NCBI GenBank assembly: GCA_024196135.1
Contig: JAMQCK010000087.1
Coordinates: 1 to 64,000 of the forward strand
Reading direction: 5' to 3'
DNA from: Pleurotus ostreatus/Saccharomyces cerevisiae fusant
Taxonomy: Eukaryota; Opisthokonta
Length of the DNA: 64,000 nucleotides
Shown: one piece after another, positions 10,890-21,052 of the stretch
Layout of the letters: every line of letters starts with the position of its first letter
Position numbering within the stretch: position 1 is the first letter of the stretch
The notes under the pieces: generated by a model
Database searches by the model: none
Told to the model about the DNA's origin: nothing
Seen by the model: only the letters and a program-made list of their open reading frames with translations
Made by a program: the position numbers and the translations under genes

Positions 10890-12540
10890 GGCGGTCTAGG
10901 ACATGAGGGCGAAATACAAAATTACAGACGTCCCCCGCTCAGGGCCAGGCAGGCAACAGGGGTACTTTGCCCGTTTTCGGCGCCGATCAGATCACCATAA
11001 TTGAATGCATTGCGTCTATCCAGAATGGCAACTGCGCGGGGACTTTACGGCAGCCTTCCCATGTCTCTTCATGTCGGGGAACATACGGGCAAGTCCTGTA
11101 GCAGTCTGCTCCCCTCCTCGACCATCTCCTGCCGCCCCCCTCCAAGGCCCAGGGCGTCGCAGCCACCGCATTCGTCATCGGAACCCAGCCCGCACCTTCT
11201 TCCAATCGAAGCCCGGCTGAAAAGAAGTTCCCATGACCACTCCTTATCAGGATGCGCGCCTTCGTGTACGCCGCCACATCGTGATCTCCTGCGTCCGAAG
11301 TCCCGTTGGCGATGGCACCCTTCACGGTCCTCTTCAGCCCTTGTCAACGTCTGTTCGGGCTGTCTGGAATATGGGCATGGCACCAGGTGACGACCGACAG
11401 GAGGCAACGGTAAGAAAGCCGCCCGCTGGCTTCGCACAGGCGCCGCACGCCACCGGACTGTCGGAATCGACGCCGAGGGCGCGAAGGTCGGGCCAGTCGT
11501 TGAGCGATCCAACGAGACGTGAGACGGCGAGTAGAGGGCGCAGGAAGCGTCTGCGGTGGACGCGATGACATTGCCACATACTGCCCAACATCGGGGAACC
11601 GCAACAATACCTCGGGCTTTGTGATTCACCTGCGACACTACACCCTCGATCCTCGTAGGCCAATGCTTCGGTCGGACGGCGGACCCGCGCGGACAGAAGT
11701 CCATGATGCGCAGCTTATTTCTGACGCACGCCTGAATTCAAGGATGCCGAAGTTCAACATTGCATTGTTTGCTACTATTTGCTCACCCGTACGGAAGCAA
11801 CTCAAAAATGCCACCGCTGACAGCGAAGGCGGCCTCGACAACGGAAGCAAAACCTGCGTACGTCCGCTCGTTCCCTCACCACACATGTGCTCGTAGCCTG
11901 CTGAATACCTGCTTGTTGTCCCCCGCATATCCGCTCAGCGTAGTCCGCGCCAGCAAGGTCTATTTACAAGTCGTCAACGGAATAACGAGACGGCACTTGG
12001 GGCAACATGGCACCGACGGGCGCGCCGGCGTTGCGCGCAAGAATGGACGGGCGATCTCACTCGGTGCTAGATGACCGTAAGAAATAGGAATGCTGTCGGC
12101 GATATGTGCAGAGTGCAGGGTGCATCATTATGCAGATCCCTCGCTCGACATGGACACGTAAAGCGTACGTCGCGTTCATTGAGATGCAGGCAGGCAGTCG
12201 TTCTCATTTTGAGAGCTTTGGGCAGCTGAATAGCAAAGTCGCGTATACGGTGGGGAGGACAGACAGAGTATGAATCACTAAGGAACTCATTTGCAACGCT
12301 AGAAGGGCATCGCTGGAGCACGCAGGCGTCCAGATGAGCAAACAGATGACCACGAGCGACAGGGTCTAGCATACACATCGGCCGAAGGGAAATTCGCAAT
12401 ATTGGATGCAAGAGTGGCAGTCAAACGCATGCAGAAGTCGTGTATTCCAACGAACCCAATACCCTGTACAATCCGAGCTCAAATCCAATACCTAGCTTTT
12501 CCCCCTCGACGAATACAACCTCATACTTGCAGCGAACGCC
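10890..12540. other. Intergenic stretch with possible gene remnant
   Basis: Between the hydrolase start and the esterase stop. Apart from a possible crotonase remnant at about 11005-11330 I see no intact gene. 11,900-12,430 holds nothing recognisable. Confidence 0.5.
11005..11330 (-). pseudogene. Possible crotonase-superfamily remnant
   Basis: One minus-strand frame reads YTKARILIRSGHGNFFSAGL, resembling the strand and oxyanion-hole segment of enoyl-CoA hydratases/isomerases (consensus R-x-L-V-L-x-G-x-G-x-x-F-S-A-G-x-D-L). Another frame just downstream continues with EMVEEGSRLLQDLPV, similar to the following helix. The parts lie in different frames, have stops between them and lack a clear C-terminal half, so at best this is a decayed copy. 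Chance similarity cannot be excluded. Confidence 0.3.
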
Positions 12541-13768
12541 TCAAGCCAACCCGAAGAACCTCAGCACATCGTTCGCCTGCTCGGGCACCGTGTGCCCCAC
12601 GCCCTGCGCGAAGATCGCCTCAAAGTCGGGCCCGTACGTCGTGCGCGTGTATCCCGAGAGAGGGTCATTCGACGAGTTCGTGCCCGAGCCCTCGGCGTAG
12701 CCGAGGACGTTGGTCCACTGCTTGACCTCCTCGTAGAAGTTCTGCGGGTAGAGCGTCGTGTCACTAGGATGGTGAGAGGTATCAGTATGCTGTAGAGCAG
12801 GAGAGGATAACTACTCACGCAGACCCGTGCCAGACCTGCATCTTCGGACGCGTCCCGGTGAAGCCGGAGTAGCCGCTACGAGCCTGGTCGCCCTGAAGGG
12901 TGTTAGCGCTACGCTGCCCATCCAAACCAAGATGTTGTGTGACTTACCCATTCCTGCGCGCTCTTGATGACTGCGAGAGGGAACCGTCCATCAATACGTT
13001 GAACGATGGAAAAGAGGCGAATAAACTCACGCTGCCCCTGCGCGCACTGCGAGTTCCACATCGACGGGCCCGCAAAGCAGCCGTAGGGAACGCCCGAGAA
13101 CGCCGCGCCGGCCGCGAAGAGGTCCGGGTACGCGCCGATGAGGACCTAGCGAGAAGAGTCAGCACATCGTAAACCTCAAGAGCTAACGCCTGAGTCAGAG
13201 CCAACTAGCACTCACGTTCGTCATCATCGCCCCCGAGCTCGTCCCCGTCGCGAATACGCGCGAGGGGTCCGCGCCGTACTGGTCGATAGTGTAGCGCACC
13301 ATGGACGCGATACCGAGCGAGTCGCCGCCCGCATCGTGCGTGAGCGTCGCGTCCGAGTGCACGTCCCAGCAGCCGCCGGAGTCGGGCGCGTCGGGGTACT
13401 GGGAAGGGTTGGGGGTGAGTGTGCGTTGGAGTAATGCGGACGATGCCATGGGAGCAGGAAAAGAGGACGTACGATGACAATGAAGCCCTTGCTGTTGGCC
13501 AAGTTTGCGTACTGCGTGCCTTGGAAGTACGCCTGCGCGGTGCCCGTGCAGTAGTGCATGGCGACGATGATGGGCGGGTTCGCCGCGAGCTGGTCGGGAA
13601 CGTAGATGAACCTGTGGCAGGATTAGCTCTATTGGTCGTTGTCCATGGTGACCAGACCCACATCTGCACCCCCGTCGGGTTGGTGCCAAAGTTCGAGACC
13701 TGCTGCAAGGAGGCAGCGCTGGCGGCGCCAGCGGCGGCGAGCAGAGAGGTGATCTTGGAGATTTTCAT
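12541..13768 (-). CDS. Secreted esterase, CE1 / PHB-depolymerase-type (acetylxylan or feruloyl esterase)
   Basis: Seven exons (13768-13662, 13611-13473, 13398-13216, 13145-13031, 12970-12948, 12892-12819, 12763-12541) give 287 residues. Residues 1-18 are a signal peptide (MKISKITSLLAAAGAASA). The mature part has PPIIVAMHYCTGTAQAYF, YPDAPDSGGCWDVHS, the GxSxG nucleophile motif GTSSG (Ser about 136) and the terminal GHTVPE histidine (about 271). This is the esterase_PHB family that in wood-decay fungi removes acetyl or feruloyl groups from xylan outside the cell. The gene ends at VLRFFGLA with no cellulose-binding module. The exact ester substrate cannot be told from sequence. A TATA box lies 57 bp upstream of the ATG. 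Confidence 0.92.
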
Positions 13769-14386
13769 GGCGAGTGCTGGACGTGCAGTAGACCGGTTGT
13801 CGATGTCGAAGGCAGCACTCGATGCTCTTATAGGGTGCACGGAGGCTGCGAAGGCTCACAAACGGATCGCTGAGAAGGATCAGCAGGCTCTCAAACTTAC
13901 CGACCGCGCGGAATGCGCTGTATAGCGGGAGGCCGTAGCCTCTTCCTCGCCGACAACCACGCTGGGAGGAATATCCGCGACTGCATATGCGAGTACGGGG
14001 TCACATGAGCGCGATCCCAAGTTAGTGGGCATTTTTGCACGTCGGAGAAGGAGAGAGCATCAGAACGCACAAAAGGCCGCGTGCGTTCCCCCAGGGATCG
14101 CCCGAGGTAGCATCGGTGGGCCGATTGTACGCTCGTGAGGCCGGCAAGGTATCCTCGGAGAATGCGTCTATTCGCTAGATGAGAGGGCGGTGGGAATTCA
14201 TTTACTTACCCCGCACTGCCTGATCTCGAGGACGGTCGAGAACTTCGGGAGTTCGTCGGTGAGTGTCTTCTTTCCTATCCTCTATTCTCCTTCGAAACGG
14301 GTACCCGACGGGTGTCGTTGAAGGACTGTTGTACCATCGTACACGTACTCGTGAAGGCAGACATATATGGGGCGCCGAATACATGC
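13769..14386. other. Intergenic, esterase promoter
   Basis: No gene seen. It contains the TATA-like box of the esterase gene near its left end and the 3' flank of the next minus-strand gene at its right end. Confidence 0.5.
13825..13832 (-). promoter_or_regulatory. TATA box of CE1 esterase
   Basis: Minus-strand TATAAGAG, 57 bp upstream of the esterase ATG, the usual spacing for a core promoter in these fungi. Confidence 0.6.
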
Positions 14387-15962
14387 CTAATCGCTCATCA
14401 TATCTTCCAGCACCGAAATTACTCTCTTCTGACGCTGCAAAGTCCGTGTGAACCTCCCCACATACTTCACATTCGGCACAAAACCGTGCTCACCTGCAAA
14501 TCCACCTTCGCAGTCGTAACGAACATCGCTGGTACTGCTCGCTTTTCCATCGCCACCTGCTGCGTCTTGACGAGCGCTTGCCATGCAGAGAGAACGCGCT
14601 CGCGGTCAAAGTTCTCGAGGTCTTTGCGATATGCTCTTTGCATCATCTGTGGATATTTAGATGAGTTCACAGACTCTGATGGCTTCAGTACAGCTACGCA
14701 CATCCGCTTCGTGTGCGCTGATCCCACCGCCTATCATTGTGGCTCTGGATCATGAAGGTCAGTAGGAGCAGGTAGATAGAAGCACGTAGGATAAGATGAG
14801 ATGAAATGCGATAGATGCGCATCTTCAGTCAGTTGATTATGACAGGGTTGTACGGCCGTACTAGATAGACAAGAATCACTCACTTCGTCTTCGCCACCCG
14901 CACCTTCTCCTCGTGCTTCTTCCGGATCGCTTCGCGCTCGCTGGCGAGCTTCCTCTCGAGCTCGTCTTGCTCGCACTTCAGCTATAGGAATATTGTGAGC
15001 TGTCGTGTTGCCATAGGTCGAGTGGAGACAAAATGAAATGCGACGAGGAAGGACAGCACACATCAAGGGAAGAGGAGCATGCCCTGAGGGAAGAACAGCA
15101 CCCGTCAAGGGTAGGATCGGCGCAAAGTGGGGCTTGGGAACGACGACATGATGTGGAAATCCGATGGGAAGGCATGGGAAGGGCGATCCGCTATCAGATA
15201 CAACATCCCCATTCGCATGCCGGGATTACCAGGAAAGGCATAGCTTGTTCCATAGAACCAGCCGCCCGGTAATTGAGGCAAATGACACGCCTATTGGAAA
15301 CATGTTTTCCGTATATTTCGGATGGCTCATATTTCCCACAAAAGGACACTTGAGAGCAACAGCGAAAATGAAGAGAACGGCCATCTGCTCACCTGTTTAA
15401 GAAATGCCAGGAATTCGGTATCGCTGGACAGCCGTCCTAACGCGGTTAGCGACTCGGCATAGTTCAAAGAGCGCGGATCCTTCCGAGGCGCAGAGGGCTC
15501 CGGTGTAGGCGACTCCACTGGTATGAAAGTAGGTGGGTCGGCGGAGGCACGAGGATCCACAGCGAAAGCGCGAGGATCAGCGGGAACAGGGCCACGACGA
15601 CCACCGTGCGCAGATAAACGGGGATCTCGGCCAACAGCTGGTAGCGCAGACGTAGGCACGGACGGTTGCTGCAACTGAGAGAGCAGCTCCGCCACGGAGG
15701 GCGTGGGCGCTGTTGTTGGTGGCGTAATTGGTTGTGAGGGCGTTGGGTTGACGGTCATAAGACCCGCACTACTTGTCGACATGGGTCCAGAGACTGAAGG
15801 AGCCGGAATCGGGTCTACAGCCATAGGCTCCGGAGCTTCGGTTGTCCTGAGGGGCAGAGGACCACCCACAACCGAACCAGAACTTGCAGACGTGCTTGCC
15901 ACCTTTTGCCATTCATCGGATTCCCGAAGCTTGTCGAGCAGTGCTTTGATACTGGCAGGGTC
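14387..15962 (-). CDS. Unknown conserved-looking protein with coiled C-terminus
   Basis: Four exons can be joined in frame (15962-15393, 14981-14884, 14635-14494, 14434-14387), giving at least 285 residues. The first exon is probably missing: an upstream ATG at about 16160 (MIETDLQ) is a candidate but does not join cleanly. The N-terminal part has DPASIKALLDKLRESDEWQK, then about 130 Pro/Ser/Thr/Ala-rich residues, and NYAESLTALGRLSSDTEFL. The C-terminus is helical and charged (LERKLASEREAIRKKHEEKV), followed by AYRKDLENFDRERVLSAW and a compact end RQKRVISVLEDMMSD. I do not recognise the family. The disordered middle and coiled-coil end suggest a scaffold or chromatin/transcription accessory subunit, but that is a guess. 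The 411-nt first intron (14982-15392) is unusually long for this locus. Confidence 0.7.
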
Positions 15963-16374
15963 CTTTTAAGGTCAGAGGCTCGTCGTATATGCTGCAGGAT
16001 CGACTGACCGACATGACGGTACAAGACGGGCCGCGAAGTCGAAGTTCGATGAACGTAGACAACGCGCGCTAAACGTGGCAGCGTGACAGAATAGCAGCGC
16101 GTAGCGTGACTGTCACAGTTCGACAAGAGTCTGCACGTTCACCTTTGCAAGTCCGTTTCAATCATAGGGTCTACAGAAGATCAATAAATCATCATCGTTG
16201 AGTACGCTCTACTGCGAAGGAACACATACTCTATGTCTAAGAGTACACCAAGAAACCCCAAGCCCCAGATATTACACGCGAAAGGCAGGCTGCGCAGTCC
16301 TCCCTATGTAGAATATACAGTCTTTCCAACTTTCCGAACCTCCATTCACAGTCGCTTAGTTCGTCTAGCATCAT

Positions 16375-17910
16375 CTAGAGGCTGCCCTCCGCCATCTTCG
16401 CCTTGTAGTACCTCACCATCTCCTCCAGCCCCATGCGCACCGTCCAGCGGGGCGCCCAGTCCAGCGTCTGGCGCGCACGCGTGTTATCCGGCCGGCGCTG
16501 CTTCGGGTCGTCCGTCGGCAGGTCCTTGTACACTACCTGCACCCTGCGCGCGGGCTTCACGCCATCCTCCTCCTGCACCTTCTCCACGATGTCGCGCACG
16601 AGCTCGGCGAATTCGCCGATCGTAAACTCGTCGCCGTTGCCGATGTTCACCGGACGCGTCTCGTCCGAGTTCATGAGCGCGATCATGCCGTCGATGAGGT
16701 CGTGAATGTACTGGAAGGAGCGCGTCTGCTTTCCATCGCCATAGACGGTGAGGTCCTCGCCCTTGAGGGCCTGGACGATGAAGTTGGAGACGACACGGCC
16801 GTCGTAGGGGTTCACTAGAATGAATCAGATGGGCTGTATGCGTGCATATATGAAGCATACGCACTGCGGGGCCCGTAGGTGTTGAAGATACGAACGACGC
16901 GCACGTCGACACCATCTTGGCGGTGGAAGCCGTAGGTCAGGGTTTCCGCGACACGCTTGCCCTCGTCGTAGCAGGCGCGCGGGCCAATGGGGTTGACGTG
17001 TCCCCAGCTGTATGCCGATTAGAATGATTGGGGGGTATCTTTAGAGCACACGTACTAGTCCTCGTGCTGAGGATGAACTTCTGGGTCGCCATACACCTCT
17101 GCGACGCGTCAGAACGCCCTTGAGCGCGCGATAGGAGGTGCCACATACCAGACGTGCTGGAGATCAGGAAGCGTGCCTTCGTACGCTTCGCAAGACCAAG
17201 CATGTTAAGGGTACCCATGAATGAAGTCTTGATCGTCTTGACGGCATTGTATTGGTAGTGGGGAGGTGAAGCAGGGCAAGCAAGGTGGTAGATTTCTAGG
17301 GACTGATATGAGCAAGCTTAACAGGGTCTGGACAGGGCTGTACACGTACGGTCGCACTCAATCATGAAGGGCTCGACGACATCATGACGGACCATCTCAA
17401 AGTTGGGGTGCCCGACCCAGTGGCTGACAGTCGTCTTGGAGCCGGTGAAGAAGTTGTCGAGCACAGTGACTTCGTGCCCGAGGAGCATGAGGCGATCGAC
17501 GAGATGGGAGCCGACGAAGCCAGCACCACCGGTGACAAGGATACGCTTGCGCTCCGAGGGAGGAAGGAGCCGCACGGGCGGGAAACGCGTGAGCGTGGTG
17601 TACGAGATGGACTTGCTCTTCGGATCGTAGATGGCCTGCGACTGGTACGCCTCAGAACCGGCAGTGAACGCGGCGTGGTCGGTGTCCGCAACCTTGTTCT
17701 TGCCCGACGCATCCTCCGAGTTCTCCGAGTAATGAGGGCGAAGGTACAGCGCGCGCAGGGCGTCGATGGAGACCTCAGAGTCGAAGCCGAAGCGCTTGAA
17801 GCCGACGGACTTGATCTCCTCGCCCTTGTTGTCGACAATGTGGATCTAGAGACGATGAGCTCGACACGACGGGCGCGGCGCGGCGCGCGACTGACCGTGG
17901 AGGGCGACAT
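16375..17910 (-). CDS. UXS1: UDP-glucuronic acid decarboxylase (UDP-xylose synthase)
   Basis: Six exons (17910-17896, 17845-17350, 17295-17149, 17098-17056, 17007-16865, 16814-16375) give 427 residues. It converts UDP-glucuronate to UDP-xylose with bound NAD+. The core starts at about 85 with the Rossmann motif [19 protein letters not shown], followed by [47 protein letters not shown], the catalytic YxxxK in [18 protein letters not shown], and [20 protein letters not shown]. The N-terminal 85 residues have no transmembrane segment, so the enzyme is probably cytosolic. The 15-nt first exon (MSPST) is short but the join is exact. It is transcribed divergently from ENP1 across 122 bp. UDP-xylose feeds xylosylated glycans in basidiomycete walls or capsules. 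Confidence 0.95.
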
Positions 17911-18032
17911 GATGGCGGGCAGACGAAAGGACGGATGGACTGCAGACGCGCCGCGCCCGATTTTATTTCCGCGCGACGGGCCCCTGATCTAGATCTTTTT
18001 TCTTCTCCCCTTCATCACCGCGCGCTCGAGCT
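17911..18032. promoter_or_regulatory. Shared divergent promoter of UXS1 and ENP1
   Basis: Only 122 bp separate the two start codons. The segment holds GC-rich blocks, an AT-rich ATTTTATTTCC patch near 17959 and a pyrimidine tract (TTTTTTCTTCTCCCCTTC, 17996-18013) just before the ENP1 start, as in many ribosome-assembly gene promoters. Confidence 0.7.
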
Positions 18033-19677
18033 ATGCCGCGCGCCCCCAGGTCCACCGGAAAGACGCGCCACGACCCGCTCCTCGTCCAGCTCGATGAGGA
18101 CGAGACTGAGGCAAAATACGGGCGCATATCAGCACCGGGCAGGCGCAAGAAGTCGAGGAAGAGTCGCGACGGAGACGAACCTGACACCGATGTGCGCTGA
18201 ACTCCTGTCCCCCCTCTCGGGTGCCTAATCTCACAATTTACCCTGTCAGGCCATCCTTGATCCCAAGACCTCGCGCCGTATCTTCGAGCTCGCGAAGGAT
18301 CAGCAGGATGAACTCGAGGGCTCGGACGAAGATGAGGATGACATACAGGATGAGCCTCAGAACCTGCAGCCACGGACCCCAGTAGTCTTCGATGAAGATG
18401 ACGACGCAGGCTTTGACGATGCAGAGGATGCAGGGGACTTGGAGGAGATCTTCGTGAGCCGCCGATCACTCTGCAATACCAGGACCCATCTAATCACAAT
18501 GCATTCCCCCAGGAAATTGACGAAGGGGACATGCAGACATTGGATGCCCTACTTCCCCCCAGCTCAGGAGAGCGCAAAACACTCGCCGATCTCATCTTCG
18601 CCAAGCTGGACAGCGGGGAGACGGAGGAGGGTGGCGTAGTGAGATTCAAAACGACAGCCCAGCAAGGTGCGTCGATCCCCTCACGCATACTACCCCCCTC
18701 TCATCTCTATCAGATCCGGACCACCCTGATCCTGCACTGGGACTCGACCCCCGCGTCGTCGAGGCGTACAACAAGTACGCTCACCAGCCATCCCCTCATC
18801 ACGCCTCCTACTAACCCATTTCCCCACCAGAATGGGCATCTTCCTTTCCAAATACAAATCCGGCCCTCTCCCCAAGCCCTTCAAAATCATCCCTTCCCTC
18901 CCCGCCTGGGCACGCCTCCTCGCGCTCACGCACCCGGAGAATTGGACGCCGCACGCGTGCCGAGCGGCGACCAGGATATTCGTCTCCTCCATGAAGCCCG
19001 CGCAGGCGCAGTTGTTCTTCCAGGTCGTGCTGCTCGATGCAATTCGGGAGGATATCAGAGAGAACAAGAAGCTGAACCCGCAGTACTATGAGGCGCTGAA
19101 GCGGGCGATGTTCAAGCCGGCAGCGTTCTTCAAGGGGCTGCTGTTCCCGATGTGTGAGGTAGGTGGCAGGTTTCCGGGTTGGAAGGAAGGTAGAAACTGA
19201 TAGAATCGCTTTTTCTAGCAAGGTTGCACGTTAAAGGAGGCGGCGATCATGGCATCTGTGCTGTCGAGAGTGAAGATCCCGGTCTTACATGCAGCGGCAG
19301 CGCTGCAAAAGATCGCGAAGATGGACTACACCGGCCCGAACTCCCTCTTCATCCGCGTCCTACTCGACAAGAAATTCCAGCTGCCGTACCAGGTCGTCGA
19401 CGCCATGGTCTTCCACTTTATCCGCCTCTCGAACACGTACAAGTCGCGCGGGCGAGGAGATGCGGACAGGCTGCCGGTGCTGTGGCACCAGAGTCTATTG
19501 GTGTTCGTGCAGAGGTACGCCTCCGACCTCACGGCCGATCAGAAGGACGCTCTGCTCGACGTTATCCGCGTCAACCCGCACGCGCAGATCTCGCCCGAGG
19601 TGCGCCGCGAGATTGTCAACTCGGTCGAGCGTGGGGCGCCGCGGCCGGAGCAGGATGGGGATGTGGAGATGGCATGA
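18033..19677 (+). CDS. ENP1: Bystin / Enp1, 40S ribosome assembly factor
   Basis: Six exons (18033-18191, 18250-18453, 18513-18666, 18714-18774, 18831-19158, 19219-19677) give 454 residues. Enp1/bystin acts in 90S and pre-40S particles and is needed for 20S pre-rRNA maturation and 40S export. Residues 1-150 are charged and disordered, with Lys/Arg and long Asp/Glu runs (DEDEDDIQDEP). The conserved bystin domain follows: LADLIFAKLDSGE, MGIFLSKYKSGPLPKPFKI, MKPAQAQLFFQVVLLDAI, MFKPAAFFKGLLFPMCEQG, LPYQVVDAMVFHFIRL and VLWHQSLLVFVQRY. Length fits the family. It is divergent from UXS1. Confidence 0.95.
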
Positions 19678-21052
19678 AGGGGGAGCACGGTTACAGGCAT
19701 GGAGGGGGTAGAGTGCCTGAGCGAGGGCGGTAGGTTTATCTACGTGTCAGTTATTCGTGTATGTTGTATTCATTGTTGTCAAGCGAAGCCGCTTTTGAGG
19801 CTTCCGTACGCTTCTCGAGCTTAGATGTGCGAAAGTGCTGGGAGAACTTGCCCAGACGCGGGCAGGTCGTCCTGGCATCTCACTTTGACTTGACCGAGTC
19901 AAACCAGAGAAGAAGAGAAGATGTTCAAGTATGTACGTGTTGCATCCAAAAGCCCTACATGATACAGCGTGAGATCCTATTCAGACTAGGAAGACCGGGG
20001 AAAAGGGCCATGTCTGCAGGGAAGCGTAAGGAAGAGGCAACTACGATAGGACATTTGACTCACGATAAATTAGTGAAAATGCGTAGAAATACAATTTGCT
20101 GTCAGAGCAATGCGAGATCAGGGCGCGGCTGAGGTGGAAGGTCAGCGACGTGGGCGAGAGAGAGGTAGGAAGGAGACATACTGAATTATACGCGCACGCG
20201 CTTCGCCTCACCGGTGGCGATGAGGACGAGAGTCCAAACACGAGTGGAGATGGGGCCCATAGCGAAGATGCAGAAGGACGATGTCAAATCGAGACTGCGA
20301 AAACGTTGTCAGCGGCGCAGGACCGCCAGAATCGCAAAGATCGACATACGATGGATGGTCCTGCTTGGTATGAGAGGCTCAAAGGGTATTCGAGCGTCCG
20401 CTTGAGCGTCGGTGAGAGTGGGCGTAAGGCAGGTAGGCAGCTGCTTGCTATCACCCCACCACGCTCCTTCCTTCTTATATATCCAGCCGCTATCACGCAG
20501 CAGACGATCAGAAGAGTGCGGGGGTGACCCCAGGTGGGGTGGGCAATGAGGGCGATTGCGAACGAGAGGCGGCGAGAGCGCCTAGCCACGAGTCGAGGCG
20601 AAGGCCCATTCGGGTCGTCTAGGGACGCAGCGTGTGCGACGCCGGGATACCCCACGGGAGCCTAGATACGAGGGCGGTGTGATGGCTATTGTGGGTTGGG
20701 GGGCTGCCGAGCGGGGTAGAGTTCATGAGACTACAAAGTCGGTAGATAATCGAGCCAAGGGGATTGGTCCAGACCGTCCGCAAGCAGAGCGTCCCGTGCA
20801 GTCGGAGCCGAGCGCATAGGTCGATTCGCATTCACCAAAGTCTTGCAGTCACCATGGCAGACACGGTCTTCAATTCAGCGTTCGCGAAGCCAGCCTGCGT
20901 CCGGAAACAAGCGCGAGTCATGGTCGTCGGGAGCAAGTCAGTGACGGCTCCGATTCGAACTTGTGACCGTGACTCATCGATTGCCCTCGCGGGCACGTGT
21001 GAACGACCGATGTTCATCTCTTGCTCTCAACCGTCTCTCAACGCACTCTGTG
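19678..21052. other. Intergenic stretch with possible small transcript
   Basis: No intact gene is convincing. A minus-strand TATATAAG box near 20475-20485 and plausible intron signals (GTATGT at about 20351, CTGAC...CGCAG near 20290) suggest that a small transcript could run leftward, but only very short hydrophobic frames follow (for example MGPISTRVWTLVLIATG). I do not call a gene. Confidence 0.35.

Noticed and set aside
20180..20480. Small hydrophobic gene on the minus strand
   Set aside because: TATA and intron-like signals exist, but the joined frames end after fewer than 35 residues in every combination tried.
20900..21020. tRNA-like TTCGAAT on the minus strand near 20955
   Set aside because: The T-stem does not pair (ACAAG against CGGAG) and no D arm or acceptor stem can be formed, so this is not a tRNA.
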